64,000 nucleotides of DNA from Geodermatophilus bullaregiensis (GCF_016907675.1 NZ_JAFBCJ010000001.1:3162001-3226000); one strand, 5' to 3'; shown: positions 7,504 to 17,213, counted from the first letter of the stretch. A program made the numbers and translations. The notes: a model not told the origin generated them from the letters alone.

Positions 7504-8150
7504 CCCCGCTCGTCCTGTTCGACCTCGACGGCACGCTGGTCGACTCGACGCCGGGCATCGCCGCCTCGGTGCGGGCCGCCGCGGCCGAGCTGGGCCTGCC
7601 CGAGCCCACCCCGGCGCAACTGCGCGACATGGTCGGCCCGCCGCTGCAGGACGGCTTCGCCACCGTGTTCGGCCTCACCGGTGCCGACGTCGACCGCGCG
7701 GTGGCCGCCTACCGGGCGCACCACTCCGCCGGCGCGCTGCTCGACGTCACCGTGTACGACGGCGTCCCCGAGCTGCTGCGCACCCTGCGGGAGGGCGGCG
7801 CCGTGCTCGCCGTCGCGACGAGCAAGCCGCAGGCCTTCGCCGTCCGCGTGCTCGGGCACGTGGGCATGCTGCGCGCCTTCGCGAGCGTGCACGGCGCCAC
7901 CTTCGACGGCGCGGTGCGGCACAAGGACCAGGTGGTGGCGGCCGCGCTCGCCGCCCACCCCGGCCGGCGCCCCGCCGTGCTGGTCGGCGACCGGGCGCAG
8001 GACGTCCTCGGCGCGGCCGCGCACGGGCTGGCGTGCGTCGGCGCCGGGTGGGGACCGGGCGGTCCGGGGGAGCTGGCCGGGGCCGGCGCGGCCCTCGTAG
8101 TGGCCACGCCGGGGGAGGTGCCGGCCGCGCTCGCGGCGCTCGACGGGTAG
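7500..8150 (+). CDS. HAD-superfamily phosphatase (phosphoglycolate phosphatase-like)
   Basis: Haloacid-dehalogenase hydrolase with all four motifs: FDLDGTLVDS (about 6–15, nucleophile Asp and acid/base Asp), TSKPQ (motif II), HKDQVV lysine (motif III) and VGDRAQDVLGA (motif IV). A helical cap inserted after motif I (Pro-rich QLRDMVGPPLQDGF) puts it in the phosphoglycolate phosphatase/PGMB-like subfamily. 216 residues. GTG start overlaps the VOC gene stop. The substrate is not determinable. Confidence 0.88.
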   Translation: MTPLVLFDLDGTLVDSTPGIAASVRAAAAELGLPEPTPAQLRDMVGPPLQDGFATVFGLTGADVDRAVAAYRAHHSAGALLDVTVYDGVPELLRTLREGGAVLAVATSKPQAFAVRVLGHVGMLRAFASVHGATFDGAVRHKDQVVAAALAAHPGRRPAVLVGDRAQDVLGAAAHGLACVGAGWGPGGPGELAGAGAALVVATPGEVPAALAALDG

Positions 8151-8167
8151 CGGGGCGCCGTCCGGGC

Positions 8168-8173
8168 TAGGTA
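8168..8173 (+). promoter_or_regulatory. -10 hexamer TAGGTA before the dynamin-like gene
   Basis: TAGGTA ends 6 nt before the GTG at 8180, the spacing expected if transcription starts on the start codon. No ribosome-binding site precedes the GTG. Confidence 0.45.
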
Positions 8174-8179
8174 CCAGCC

Positions 8180-9877
8180 GTGACCGCGCCCCCGCTGACC
8201 GACGCGCTGCAGGAGCTGCGCGACGCCGTCGCCGCCGCTCCGCTCGGCCTGGTGACGCCGTCCCGCGACACCACCTCGCGCACCGCCCGGGCGGTGGTCG
8301 ACCAGGTCGACGACTACCTGCTGCCGCGGCTGCGCGACCTCGACGCCCCGCTGCTGGCGGTGGTCGGCGGCTCGACCGGCGCCGGCAAGTCCACGCTGGT
8401 CAACAGCGTGCTCGGCGCCCGCGTGACCGCGCCGGGCGTGCTGCGCCCGACCACCCGCTCGCCGGTGCTGGTCTGCTCGCCGGTCGACCGCGCGGCCTTC
8501 TCCGGCGACCGGGTCCTGCCCGGGCTGGCCCGCACCACGGGGGAGGGCGACGTCACCGGCGGGCTGCGGCTGGTCACGACCGAGGCGCTGCCGCCGGGAC
8601 TGGCGCTCGTCGACGCCCCCGACGTCGACTCGGTGGTGGAGGCCAACCGCGACCTCGCCGGCCAGCTGCTGTCGGCCGCGGACCTGTGGGTGTTCGTGAC
8701 GACGGCGGCCCGCTACGCCGACGCCGTCCCCTGGGACCTGCTGCGGACGGCGCAGGAGCGGGGCACCGCGCTGGCCGTCGTCCTGGACCGGACGCCGCCG
8801 GAGGCGGTCACCGAGGTGGCCGCCGACCTCGCCGCGATGCTGCAGCGCGGCGGGCTGGGCTCGGCCCGGCTGTTCGTGGTCGAGGAGCGGCCGCTCACCG
8901 ACGGCTTCCTCCCCGAGGCGCAGGTGGCGCCGCTGCGCGACTGGCTGCGCGGGCTGGCCGCCGACCAGGAGCAGCGCGCCGCCGTCGTGCGCCAGACGCT
9001 GGCCGGCGCGCTGGAGAGCCTGGACGGGCGGGTGGCCGCGGTGGCCGCGGGGGTCGACGAGCAGGCCGCCGCGGCGAACGCGCTGCGGTCGGCCGCCGAC
9101 GCCGCCTACGACGGCGCGCGGGACGCGGTCAGCGAGGGCGTCAGCAACGGCAGCCTGCTGCGCGGCGAGGTGCTGGCCCGCTGGCAGGACTTCGTCGGCA
9201 CCGGTGAGTGGATGCGCTCCCTGCAGACCCAGGTGGGCCGGCTGCGCGACCGGCTCGCCGCCGCGCTGACCGGCCGGCCGACGTCGTCGGACTCGCTGCA
9301 GGGCGCGCTGGAGTCCGGCGTCGAGACGCTGCTGCGGGCCGAGGCCGACCGCGCCGCCGACCGCACCGTGACCGCGTGGCGGTCGCTGCCGGGCGGGCCG
9401 GGGCTGCTGACCGGCCGCGAGGAGGAGCTGTCCGGGGTCTCGCCGGACTTCGCGCCCGTGGCCGCCGAGGAGGTGCGCGACTGGCAGGGGTACGTGCTCG
9501 ACCTGGTGCGCGAGGAGGGCGCGGGCAAGCGCTCGCAGGCGCGGTTGCTGTCGTGGGGCGTCAACGGCGCCGGCGCGGTGGTCATGGTCGCCGTCTTCGC
9601 GTCGACGGCGGGGCTGTCGGGCGCGGAGCTCGCCATCGCCGGCGGGACGACGGCGGTCGGGCAGCGGGTGCTCGAGGCGGTGTTCGGCGACGCCGCGGTG
9701 CGCGCGCTGGCCACCCGGGCCCGCGCCGACCTCGACGCCCGCGCCGACCGGCTGCTGCGCTGGGAGGAGGACCGCTTCGAGGACCTGCTGACCCACGCGG
9801 CCCCCGCCGACGACGCCGCGGACCGGCTCCGCGCCGCCGTCGCCACCCTGGCCGCCGCCCGCGGGGCCGCCGCGTGA
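8180..9877 (+). CDS. Dynamin-family GTPase, first of a pair
   Basis: Large GTPase of 565 residues. The P-loop VVGGSTGAGKSTLVNSVLG lies at about 61–79, a G3-like DAPDVDS at about 148–154, and the NKxD position is degenerate (VLDRTPPE). A long helical middle region is followed by a hydrophobic segment near 455–490 (VNGAGAVVMVAVFASTAGL), suggesting membrane association as in bacterial dynamin-like proteins. GTG start at 8180; the stop overlaps the next GTPase by 4 nt. Such paired genes in bacteria remodel or repair membranes, and in Streptomyces dynamin-like pairs act in septation. That role here is inference. Confidence 0.8.
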   Translation: MTAPPLTDALQELRDAVAAAPLGLVTPSRDTTSRTARAVVDQVDDYLLPRLRDLDAPLLAVVGGSTGAGKSTLVNSVLGARVTAPGVLRPTTRSPVLVCSPVDRAAFSGDRVLPGLARTTGEGDVTGGLRLVTTEALPPGLALVDAPDVDSVVEANRDLAGQLLSAADLWVFVTTAARYADAVPWDLLRTAQERGTALAVVLDRTPPEAVTEVAADLAAMLQRGGLGSARLFVVEERPLTDGFLPEAQVAPLRDWLRGLAADQEQRAAVVRQTLAGALESLDGRVAAVAAGVDEQAAAANALRSAADAAYDGARDAVSEGVSNGSLLRGEVLARWQDFVGTGEWMRSLQTQVGRLRDRLAAALTGRPTSSDSLQGALESGVETLLRAEADRAADRTVTAWRSLPGGPGLLTGREEELSGVSPDFAPVAAEEVRDWQGYVLDLVREEGAGKRSQARLLSWGVNGAGAVVMVAVFASTAGLSGAELAIAGGTTAVGQRVLEAVFGDAAVRALATRARADLDARADRLLRWEEDRFEDLLTHAAPADDAADRLRAAVATLAAARGAAA

Positions 9878-11457
9878 GGGCCCGGGAGCTGTCCCTGGCC
9901 GACCGGCTGGCGGCGCTGCGCGAGGCGGTCGAGGTGGCCGAGGGCCGCCTGGAGGTGCCCGAGGTCGGCACCACCCGGTCGCTGCTGGCCAAGGCCGGTG
10001 CCCGCGAGGCACTGGGCGACGCCACCGTCGTCGCGCTGGCCGGCGCCACCGGCAGCGGGAAGTCGACGCTGTTCAACGCGCTGTCGGGGGCCGAGGTCAG
10101 TACACCCGGTGTGCGGCGGCCGACCACCGGGGTGGCGCACGCCAGCGTCTGGGGCGAGCACGGCGCCGACCGTCTGCTCGACTGGCTGGAGGTGCCGCGC
10201 CGGCACCGGGTGACCGACCCCGACCCGGCGCTCGACGGGCTGGTGCTGCTCGACCTGCCCGACCACGACAGCGTGCGGCTGGAGAACCGGCTCGAGGTCG
10301 ACCGGCTGGTGCAGCTGGTCGACGTGCTGGTGTGGGTGCTCGACCCGCAGAAGTACGCCGACGACGCCGTCCACTCGCGCTACCTCGCGCCGCTGGCGGG
10401 CCACGCGGGTGTGCTGCTCGTGGTGCTCAACCAGGTGGACCGGCTCGACGAGGCCGCCGCCGTGGCCTGCCTGACCGACCTGCGCCGGCTGCTCGACGAG
10501 GAGGGCCTGGCCGGGACGCCGGTGCTGCCCGCCGCGGCGCGCAGCGGGCTGGGCCTGCCCGAGCTGCGCGCCGAGCTCGCCCGCCGGGTGGGCGCCCGCA
10601 AGGCGGCCACCGACCGGCTCACCGCCGACGCCCGCGGTGCCGCCACCGCGCTGGCGGTCCACTGCGCGACCGACCTCGGCAGGGACCGCGGCCCCGACCG
10701 GGCCGCGCGCGAGCAGCTCACCGGCGCCCTGGCCGACGCCGCCGGGGTGCCGGCCGTGGTGTCGGCCGTCGAGCGCTCGACCCGCCGCAACGGCGTCGCG
10801 CACACCGGCTGGCCGGTGCTGCGCTGGACGTCGAAGCTGCGCGCCGACCCGCTGGGCCGGCTGCACCTGGGCGACGAGCGGGTGCGGTCCTCGCTGCCGG
10901 AGGCCGGGGCGGTGCAGCGGGCCGGCATGGACGCCGCTCTCCGGCGGGCCCGGGACGACGCCGGGCGCGGGCTGCCGCAGGCGTGGCGCGACGAGCTGCG
11001 CCGGACGTCGGAGGACACCGAGGAGCGGCTGGCCGACCGGCTCGACCGCGCCGTCACCGGCACCGACCTCGGCCCCGACCGCACCCCGCTGTGGCAGCGC
11101 GCCGTCGGCGGCCTGCAGTGGCTGCTCGCGCTGACCGCCCTCGTCGGGGCGCTGTGGCTGCTGGCGCTGGTCGGGCTGGGGTTGCTGCAGCTCGACGACG
11201 TCGTCCCGCTCCCGCGCGTGCAGGGGATCCCGCTGCCCACGCTGCTGCTGGTCGGCGGGCTGCTGGCCGGGTTGCTGCTGGCGCTGGTCTGCCGGCCGCT
11301 GGTGGCCGCCGGAGCCAGACGCCGGGCGCGGACGGCCCGACGCCGGCTCACCGCCCGGGTGGGCGAGGTGGCCGACGAGGAGGTGCTGGCGCCGCTCGGT
11401 GCGGCGCGCACCGACCACGACCGCTTCTGCGCCGCGGTCGGTCGCGCACGATCCTGA
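9874..11457 (+). CDS. YfjP-like/dynamin-type GTPase, second of a pair
   Basis: Partner GTPase of 527 residues, coupled to the preceding gene. It has a complete GTPase signature: ALAGATGSGKSTLFNALSG (about 54–72), switch threonine region RRPTTGVAH, DLPDHDS (G3) and LNQVDRLDE (G4). Two long hydrophobic helices near residues 413–435 (WLLALTALVGALWLLALVGL) and 450–475 probably anchor it in the membrane, with the GTPase domain in the cytoplasm. Two different GTPases in one operon suggest a hetero-oligomer. Confidence 0.82.
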   Translation: MRARELSLADRLAALREAVEVAEGRLEVPEVGTTRSLLAKAGAREALGDATVVALAGATGSGKSTLFNALSGAEVSTPGVRRPTTGVAHASVWGEHGADRLLDWLEVPRRHRVTDPDPALDGLVLLDLPDHDSVRLENRLEVDRLVQLVDVLVWVLDPQKYADDAVHSRYLAPLAGHAGVLLVVLNQVDRLDEAAAVACLTDLRRLLDEEGLAGTPVLPAAARSGLGLPELRAELARRVGARKAATDRLTADARGAATALAVHCATDLGRDRGPDRAAREQLTGALADAAGVPAVVSAVERSTRRNGVAHTGWPVLRWTSKLRADPLGRLHLGDERVRSSLPEAGAVQRAGMDAALRRARDDAGRGLPQAWRDELRRTSEDTEERLADRLDRAVTGTDLGPDRTPLWQRAVGGLQWLLALTALVGALWLLALVGLGLLQLDDVVPLPRVQGIPLPTLLLVGGLLAGLLLALVCRPLVAAGARRRARTARRRLTARVGEVADEEVLAPLGAARTDHDRFCAAVGRARS

Positions 11458-11494
11458 TGTGTGAGACCGGCCTGCTTCGGGGCAGGTCAGGGGC

Positions 11495-12112
11495 ATGACC
11501 GAGACCGCGTCACCCCGTGCCCTCGCCCTGATCTGCAGCCTGAAGCCGTCCCCGGCACCGTCGTCCAGCGAGCTCCTGGCCGGCCAGGTCCTCGAGGTGC
11601 TCGGCGAGCAGGGGTTCGCCTCCGAGGTGGTCCGCGTCGTCGACCACGACGTCAAGCCAGGCGTGGAGGTGGACATGGGCGAGGGGGACGCGTGGCCGGG
11701 CATCCGCGAGAAGCTCGTGGCCGCCGACGTCCTCGTCGTCTCGACGCCGACCTGGGTCGGCCACATGAGCAGTGTCGCCCAGCGGGTGCTGGAACGGCTC
11801 GACGGCGAGCTGTCCGAGACCGACGACTCCGGCCGGCCGCTGGTCACCGGGAAGGTCGCGGTGGTGTGCGTGGTCGGCAACGAGGACGGTGCCCACAAGA
11901 TCAGCGCCGACCTCTTCCAGGGCCTCAACGACATCGGGTTCACCGTCCCCGCGCAGGGCGCCACGTACTGGAACGACGAGGCGATGGGCGGCCGCGACTA
12001 CAACGACCTCGAGGAGACGCCGGAGGCGGTCGCCTCGACGACGAGGACCCTGGCCGAGAACGCGGCGCACCTGGCCCGTGCGCTGAAGGCCCAGCCCTAT
12101 CCGGGTCGGTAG
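11495..12112 (+). CDS. Flavodoxin-like NAD(P)H-dependent FMN reductase family protein
   Basis: Flavodoxin-fold protein of 205 residues. The FMN phosphate-loop region is LICSLKPSPAPSSSELLA (about 11–28); VVSTPTWVGHMSSVAQRVLER (about 85–105) is the second flavin-contact loop, and VCVVGNEDGAHKISADLFQ follows. It is related to NADPH:FMN reductases and WrbA-like quinone reductases. ATG start with a GGTCAGGGG ribosome-binding site. It stands alone and ends at a hairpin shared with the convergent HNH gene. Physiological substrate unknown. Confidence 0.82.
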   Translation: MTETASPRALALICSLKPSPAPSSSELLAGQVLEVLGEQGFASEVVRVVDHDVKPGVEVDMGEGDAWPGIREKLVAADVLVVSTPTWVGHMSSVAQRVLERLDGELSETDDSGRPLVTGKVAVVCVVGNEDGAHKISADLFQGLNDIGFTVPAQGATYWNDEAMGGRDYNDLEETPEAVASTTRTLAENAAHLARALKAQPYPGR

Positions 12113-12124
12113 GACGACGCGGCT

Positions 12125-12158
12125 CCGTCGGCCCCCCTGTCGGGCGGGAAGCCGACGG
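12125..12158. terminator. Bidirectional hairpin between convergent genes
   Basis: Arms CCGTCGGC (12125–12132) and GCCGACGG (12151–12158) pair perfectly, with a smaller C/G-rich inner stem. It sits between the stop of the flavodoxin-like gene and the stop of the DUF222/HNH gene, so it can serve both. No T-tract. Confidence 0.6.
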
Positions 12159-12171
12159 ACGACCTGCTCGG

Positions 12172-13686
12172 TCAGAACGGTGGTGGGTCGTCGTCCGGTG
12201 GTGGCGGGTCCTCGGTCGCGGCCGGTGGGTCGGGTTGCGGTGGCGGCGGGTCGGCCGCCGACGGGGGTGGCCGCAGGCCCGGGGGTCTCGTGGTGCGGGT
12301 GATCCCCGACGGGGTGGTCACGTGCAGGACGCCATCGGGGTCCATGGCGAAGCGCCAGCCGCGGGCGAAGGTCTTGAGCCGGTGGTGGCTGCGGCACAGG
12401 CAGCACAGGTTGGCGCAGTCGGTCGCGCCGCCGCAGGCGTGCGGGACGACGTGGTCGGCGTCGGCCCACCCGACCCGCTGGCCGCAGGTGGGGAAGCGGC
12501 AGGTGCGGTCACGGGTGTGGATGAAGGTCTGCTGCGCCGCAGAGGGCGTGTAGGTGTCGACGGGCTCGGGGCGATCGAGGACCGCACACCCGCAGTCGTC
12601 CTCGACCGGGTGCTCGGGGCAGCCGCGGCGGGCCAGCCGGCGCAGCCGGTCAAGGGCGGCGGTGGCGCGCACCGCACCATCGTCGGCGAGGGCGAGGGTG
12701 ACCGACCCACCGACGGGCGTCCGGAGGCCGAGGGCGTCGAGCTGGGCCAGCAGCTCACGCACCTGGCCGATGGTGATCGGCAGTCCGTCGACCTCCCCCG
12801 GCTCCGGGGAACGGCCGGCCAGCGCGTCAAGGCCGGCGATCAGCTGCAGGTGCGCGGTCACCGGCGGGCGGGAGGTGTCCCAGGGGCGCTGGATCAGGTC
12901 GGCCAGCACGTGAGCGCGCAACTGCCCAACCGGGCGCTCGTCGCCGTCGGCCTTGAGCATCCGGGCCAGCCGGTCGAGCACGTCGTGGCAGGCCGCGGCG
13001 GTCGGCGCGGGCAGCTCGGCGGCCAGGGTGGCCATGCCCTCCCGCGGGGCGGGGTGCACGCGCACGTCGGCGTGCCGCTCGGCCTCCTTCCGCCGCTGGT
13101 CCACCGCGTCGGCGTCGACCGCGAGCAGCGCGGCGATGGCCCGCTTCCTCAACGAGTGCGTGGTCACGTTCGCCGCGTCGGGCAGCAGCCGGGCCTCCAC
13201 CGCCCGCGCCACCGCCGGGTCGGTGTGCTCCAGCACGTCGACGAGCACCTTGGCCCGCGCCTCGTCCAGAGCGCCGGCGGACATGGCCGCCCAGGTGGCG
13301 GGCAGTGACTCGCGGTAGACCCAGCACCGGTGCGCGAGCAGCGAGGCCGACCGGCGGCCGCAGTTGAGCACCATGGCCAGCTCGGCGGTGAAGAACTCCG
13401 ACACCCCGGGCAGTTCCGTGTCCGGCGCCCACGACCCCCGCCTGGCACCCGGCGTACCCGGCGCAGGGTCCAGGTCATCCGGGGTGTCATCGGCCAGGCC
13501 GAGGACCAGCTCGGCCTTGTACGCGGCGGTCTGGGCTTCGAGGGCGGCGACCCGCTGCAGTTCGGCGGCCTTCTGCTCGCGGGTCAGCAACCCCACCGGC
13601 AGCCGCGGCAGCTCCGTGGGCCGGGTCAGGAGCAGGTCGAGCAGACCGCCCGCGAACGGCCGCTGCTCCTCCTCGATCTCCTGCAC
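12172..13686 (-). CDS. DUF222/HNH endonuclease-signature protein (13E12-repeat family)
   Basis: Protein of 504 residues with an N-terminal all-helical DUF222 domain (about 20–330) and a C-terminal HNH domain. CRFPTCGQRVGWADADHV, then GGATDCANLCCLCRSHHRLK, gives zinc-type cysteines and the DxDHV…N…H core. A Pro/Asp-rich disordered tail of about 45 residues follows. The family is multicopy in Geodermatophilaceae and mycobacteria, and its cellular role is not established; nuclease activity is suggested by the intact HNH motif. GTG start at 13686. Other copies elsewhere in the genome would be expected. Confidence 0.88.
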   Translation of the reverse strand: MQEIEEEQRPFAGGLLDLLLTRPTELPRLPVGLLTREQKAAELQRVAALEAQTAAYKAELVLGLADDTPDDLDPAPGTPGARRGSWAPDTELPGVSEFFTAELAMVLNCGRRSASLLAHRCWVYRESLPATWAAMSAGALDEARAKVLVDVLEHTDPAVARAVEARLLPDAANVTTHSLRKRAIAALLAVDADAVDQRRKEAERHADVRVHPAPREGMATLAAELPAPTAAACHDVLDRLARMLKADGDERPVGQLRAHVLADLIQRPWDTSRPPVTAHLQLIAGLDALAGRSPEPGEVDGLPITIGQVRELLAQLDALGLRTPVGGSVTLALADDGAVRATAALDRLRRLARRGCPEHPVEDDCGCAVLDRPEPVDTYTPSAAQQTFIHTRDRTCRFPTCGQRVGWADADHVVPHACGGATDCANLCCLCRSHHRLKTFARGWRFAMDPDGVLHVTTPSGITRTTRPPGLRPPPSAADPPPPQPDPPAATEDPPPPDDDPPPF

Positions 13687-13794
13687 GAGGTGAACCTACG
13701 GCCGGGCTACGACAGTTCTCGCAGCTCAGCGGGCCACCGAGGCGAGGTCCCCGGTGAGACCGGGCAGCAACGTCGTCCGCTGTGGCGGCCCGGC

Positions 13795-15024
13795 TCAGGC
13801 CGCCAGCGGCTCGGCGGGCTCCTCGACCGGCGCCGCGGCGGGGTCGGGACGGCCCGACAGGCGCAGCCCGACCGCCGCGCCGAGCGCGAGTGCGATGACG
13901 ACGGCGCCGTAGACCACGGCGACCAGCTCGAGCCCGAGGGCGGCCGAGGCGATCCCGGCAGCGATCGCCGGGATGCTGAAGCCGAGGTAGCCGACGACGA
14001 AGATGCTCGACAGCAGCCCCGCGCGCCGGCCGGGCGCGACCCCGGCGGTGACGGTGGCGACCGCGCCGAGGAAGGCCGCGCCGAACCCGAGTCCGGAGAT
14101 CGCGGCGGAGACGAAGAACAGCCAGGCCGCGCCGGTCACCAGCGAGACCAGCAGCGCCCCGACGGCGACGGCGAAGACCACGCAGCCCCCGGCCATCGCC
14201 CGGCGCGGCGCCAGGTCGCGGGCCAGCAGGCCGCCCACGGCCCCGGCGCCCTGCATGCACAGGATGAGCAGGCTGCCGACGAGGTGGTCGGTGAGCCCGA
14301 ACACGCCGGCGGTCAGCGACGGGCCGAGCGAGAGCACCAGCCCGCCCATCGCCCACAGCGCCACCAGGCAGGGCACCGCGACGAGGAACGCCCGCCGCTG
14401 CGGCCGGGGCACCTCGACCTGCGGGCGCAGCGAGGCCAGCGCGCCGGGCAGCCGCGGCGAGGACTCCGGCAGCACGGAGGCGGTGGCGGCGCCGAGCACG
14501 AAGACGACGGTCAGCACGCCGAACACCCACGGCGTCGGCTCGGCGATGCCCTCGATGGCCAGCCCCGCGCCCACCGCGCCGAGGGACAGGCCCAGGCCCG
14601 GGGAGACGCTGTTGACCAGCGGGCCGAGCGGCCGCTCGCCGCGCTGCAGGTCCAGCAGCGCCGCGCCGAGCGTCCCGGTGAGCGCGCCGGTGGACAGGCC
14701 CTGCAGCACGCGGGCGGCCAGCAGCCAGCCCACGCCGTCGGCGGCGAGGAAGACCACCATCGCCACCGCCTGCAGCAGCAGCCCGCCGGCCAGCACCGGC
14801 CGCCGGCCCACGTGGTCGGACAGGCCGCCCACCACGAGGAGCGCGGCGAGCAGGGCGAAGGCGTAGATGCCGAAGACCAGCGTCAGGACGCCCGGACCGA
14901 AGCCGAACTGCTCCTGGTAGACGCGGTAGAGCGGTGACGGGACGCCGGAGGCGGCCAGCACCAGCACGAGCAGCACCGTGACGGTCCAGAACGCGGCCGG
15001 GCGGGGGAGTCGGGCGGTCGGCAC
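13795..15024 (-). CDS. MFS transporter, drug:H+ antiporter-like
   Basis: Twelve predicted transmembrane helices over 409 residues. The MFS signature between helices 2 and 3 is present as GGLSDHVGRRPVLAGG (about 66–81). Helix 4/5 features are LLAARVLQGLSTGALTGTLGAA. The two halves are joined by a loop near PSPRLPGALASLRPQVEVPRPQ. It resembles DHA1 exporters, and no substrate can be inferred. GTG start at 15024. It lies between the HNH gene and the cob genes and has no obvious functional link to either. Confidence 0.87.
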   Translation of the reverse strand: MPTARLPRPAAFWTVTVLLVLVLAASGVPSPLYRVYQEQFGFGPGVLTLVFGIYAFALLAALLVVGGLSDHVGRRPVLAGGLLLQAVAMVVFLAADGVGWLLAARVLQGLSTGALTGTLGAALLDLQRGERPLGPLVNSVSPGLGLSLGAVGAGLAIEGIAEPTPWVFGVLTVVFVLGAATASVLPESSPRLPGALASLRPQVEVPRPQRRAFLVAVPCLVALWAMGGLVLSLGPSLTAGVFGLTDHLVGSLLILCMQGAGAVGGLLARDLAPRRAMAGGCVVFAVAVGALLVSLVTGAAWLFFVSAAISGLGFGAAFLGAVATVTAGVAPGRRAGLLSSIFVVGYLGFSIPAIAAGIASAALGLELVAVVYGAVVIALALGAAVGLRLSGRPDPAAAPVEEPAEPLAA

Positions 15025-15073
15025 GGGTCAGGACAAGCCGGCGCGGGAGCTGGTTGTTCCCGGCAACGGTGTG

Positions 15074-16576
15074 TCACGCCGGATAGCGGCGTGGCGTGTA
15101 CACCTGCCCGGACGGTGTCACCCGCGTCTGGGACGAGCCGACGAGCACCAGGCAGCGCATGTCCACGGTCTCGGGGTCCAGCTCGCCGAGCGTCGTCACC
15201 GTGACCCGCTCCTGCGGCCCGCCGACGTCGCGGCCGACGACGACGACCGTGTCCGGCTTGCGGACCTCGAGCAGCGCGGTCAGGGCCTCGCCGAGCTGGT
15301 GCGGGCGGGCCTTCGAGCGCGGGTTGTAAAGGGCGATGGCCAGGTCGGCGGACGCCGCGTGCCGCAGCCGGTCCAGGACGACGTCGAGCGGCTTGAGCAC
15401 GTCGGAGAGGCTGATGACGGCGAAGTCGTGGCCCAGCGGCGCGCCGACCCGGGCGGCCACGGCCTGCGCCGCCGTGAGCCCGGGCAGCACCCGGACGGGG
15501 ACGCCGGCGTGCTCGGGCCGGGCGGCCACCTCCAGCACCGCGGCGGCCATCGCGAACACCCCCGGGTCGCCGCTGGAGACGACGGCGACCCGCCGACCGG
15601 ACCGGGCCAGCTCCAGCGCGTGCGCGGCCCGCTCGGCCTCCACCCGGTTGTCGCTGGGGTGGCGGGTCTGCCGGGGGTTGGCCGGCACCCGGTCGAGGTA
15701 GGGGCCGTAGCCGACCAGGTCGTCGGCGCAGGCGACGGCGTCGGCGGCCTCGGGCGTCGTCCACCCCCGAGAGCCGGGGCCCAGGCCGACGACGACGACC
15801 TCCCCGGGCGCGCAGCCGCCGGCCGCGACCGGGGCGCCCTCGTCGGGCTGCCCGGGGCCGGTGAGCGGGCTGGGCAGCAGCGCGAGGGAGAAGTAGGGGA
15901 CCGTCTCCGGGTCGACGTCGGCCAGCGGCAGCGTGCGCTGCCGGTCGGTGGTGGCCCGCTCGACGTAGAGCGCGCGGTCGAGCACGCCGGCCGCCTCGAA
16001 CGCCTCGCGCACCTGCGGGAAGGTGCGGCCGAGCTTCATCACCGCGGCGGAGTCGGTGGTGGCCAGCCACTCGGCGAGCTCGTCGGCCGGCAGCGTGCCG
16101 GGCAGCACGGTGAGCACCTCGTCGCGCTCGACCAGCGGCCGCCCCACCACCGCCGCGGCCCCGCTGACGCTGGTCACGCCGGGCACGACCTCGGTGGGGT
16201 AGCGGTGCGCGAGCCGCTTGTGCATGTGCATGTAGGACCCGTAGAAGAACGGGTCGCCCTCGGCCAGGACGACGACGTCGCGGCCGGCGTCGAGGTGGGC
16301 GGCCAGGCGGGCGGCGGCGGCCTCGTAGAACTCGTCGATGGCGCCCTGGTAGCCGCCGGGGTGGTCGGTGGTCTCGGTGGTGACCGGGTAGACCAGCAGC
16401 TCCTCGACCTGCCCCGCGCGCAGGTACGGCTCGGCCAGCGCGCGGGCGACCGAGCGGCCGTGCCGGGCGGCGTGGAAGGCGACGACGTCGGCGGCGCCGA
16501 TGAGCCGGGCGGCCTTGACGGTGACCAGCTCCGGGTCGCCGGGACCGAGCCCGACGCCGTACAGGCGGCCGGTCAC
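15074..16576 (-). CDS. cobIJ: Fused precorrin-2 C20- / precorrin-3B C17-methyltransferase
   Basis: Two tetrapyrrole methylases in one chain of 500 residues. The N-terminal CobI half (1 to about 245) starts [20 protein letters not shown] and has [20 protein letters not shown]; it methylates C20 of precorrin-2. The C-terminal CobJ half begins at [19 protein letters not shown], with [16 protein letters not shown] and [12 protein letters not shown]; it methylates C17 and contracts the ring. CobIJ fusions are frequent in actinobacteria. GTG at 16576 overlaps the cobH stop by 4 nt, so the two are coupled. Confidence 0.95.
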   Translation of the reverse strand: MTGRLYGVGLGPGDPELVTVKAARLIGAADVVAFHAARHGRSVARALAEPYLRAGQVEELLVYPVTTETTDHPGGYQGAIDEFYEAAAARLAAHLDAGRDVVVLAEGDPFFYGSYMHMHKRLAHRYPTEVVPGVTSVSGAAAVVGRPLVERDEVLTVLPGTLPADELAEWLATTDSAAVMKLGRTFPQVREAFEAAGVLDRALYVERATTDRQRTLPLADVDPETVPYFSLALLPSPLTGPGQPDEGAPVAAGGCAPGEVVVVGLGPGSRGWTTPEAADAVACADDLVGYGPYLDRVPANPRQTRHPSDNRVEAERAAHALELARSGRRVAVVSSGDPGVFAMAAAVLEVAARPEHAGVPVRVLPGLTAAQAVAARVGAPLGHDFAVISLSDVLKPLDVVLDRLRHAASADLAIALYNPRSKARPHQLGEALTALLEVRKPDTVVVVGRDVGGPQERVTVTTLGELDPETVDMRCLVLVGSSQTRVTPSGQVYTPRRYPA

Positions 16577-17199
16577 TCGACGTCGCTCGCGATCGCGTTG
16601 ACCGCGCCGGCGGTGATGGCGCTGCCCCCGCGGCGGCCGCGGACGACCAGGAACTCGAGGTCGGAGGCGGCCAGGGCCTCCTTGGACTCGGCGGCGCCGA
16701 TGAAGCCGACCGGGATGCCGAGGACGGCGGCCGGCCGCGGCCCACCCGCGGCGACCATCTCCAGCAGGTGGAACAGCGCGGTCGGCGCGTTGCCGATGGC
16801 GACGACGGCGCCGTCGAGGCGGTCGCGCCACAGCTCCAGCGCCGCGGCAGTGCGGGTCGTGGCGAGGTCGGCGGCCAGCGCGGGGACCCGCGGGTCGTTC
16901 AGCGTGCAGACGACGTCGTTGTCCTTCGGCAGCCGGCGGCGCGTGACGCCCGAGGCGACCATCTGCGCGTCGCACAGCACGGGGGCACCGGCGTGGAGGG
17001 CCTCGCGGGCACGGCGGACGACCTCGGGGCTGTACGCGACGTCGTCGACCAGGTCCACCTGACCGCAGGCGTGGACCATGCGGACGACCACCCGGGCGAC
17101 GTCCTCGGGCAGGCCGGTGAGATCCGCCTCGGCGCGGATCGTGGCGAACGACTGCCGGTAGATCTCGGCGCCGTCCCTCTCGTACTCGTACCCGGGCAT
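16573..17199 (-). CDS. cobH: Precorrin-8X methylmutase
   Basis: CobH/CbiC moves the methyl group from C11 to C12, turning precorrin-8X into hydrogenobyrinic acid (or its cobalt form). 208 residues. Family motifs are [28 protein letters not shown] (the conserved catalytic His region), [20 protein letters not shown] and [17 protein letters not shown] at 17199 was chosen because family proteins start just before this point and because TAGCCT lies 8 nt upstream; the longer open frame above it is not conserved-looking. Confidence 0.95.
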   Translation of the reverse strand: MPGYEYERDGAEIYRQSFATIRAEADLTGLPEDVARVVVRMVHACGQVDLVDDVAYSPEVVRRAREALHAGAPVLCDAQMVASGVTRRRLPKDNDVVCTLNDPRVPALAADLATTRTAAALELWRDRLDGAVVAIGNAPTALFHLLEMVAAGGPRPAAVLGIPVGFIGAAESKEALAASDLEFLVVRGRRGGSAITAGAVNAIASDVE

Positions 17200-17207
17200 C
17201 GGCAGCG

Positions 17208-17213
17208 AGGCTA
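17208..17213 (-). promoter_or_regulatory. -10 hexamer TAGCCT before cobH
   Basis: On the minus strand TAGCCT ends 8 nt before the cobH ATG at 17199. A similar CGTAGCCTCGC stretch precedes cobG (about 10 nt before its ATG at 19706), which suggests the two minus-strand cob transcripts use similar promoters. Confidence 0.4.

Noticed and set aside
12172..13686. Insertion sequence or homing endonuclease element
   Set aside because: No terminal inverted repeats or target duplication are visible around the DUF222/HNH gene, so only the gene itself is annotated.
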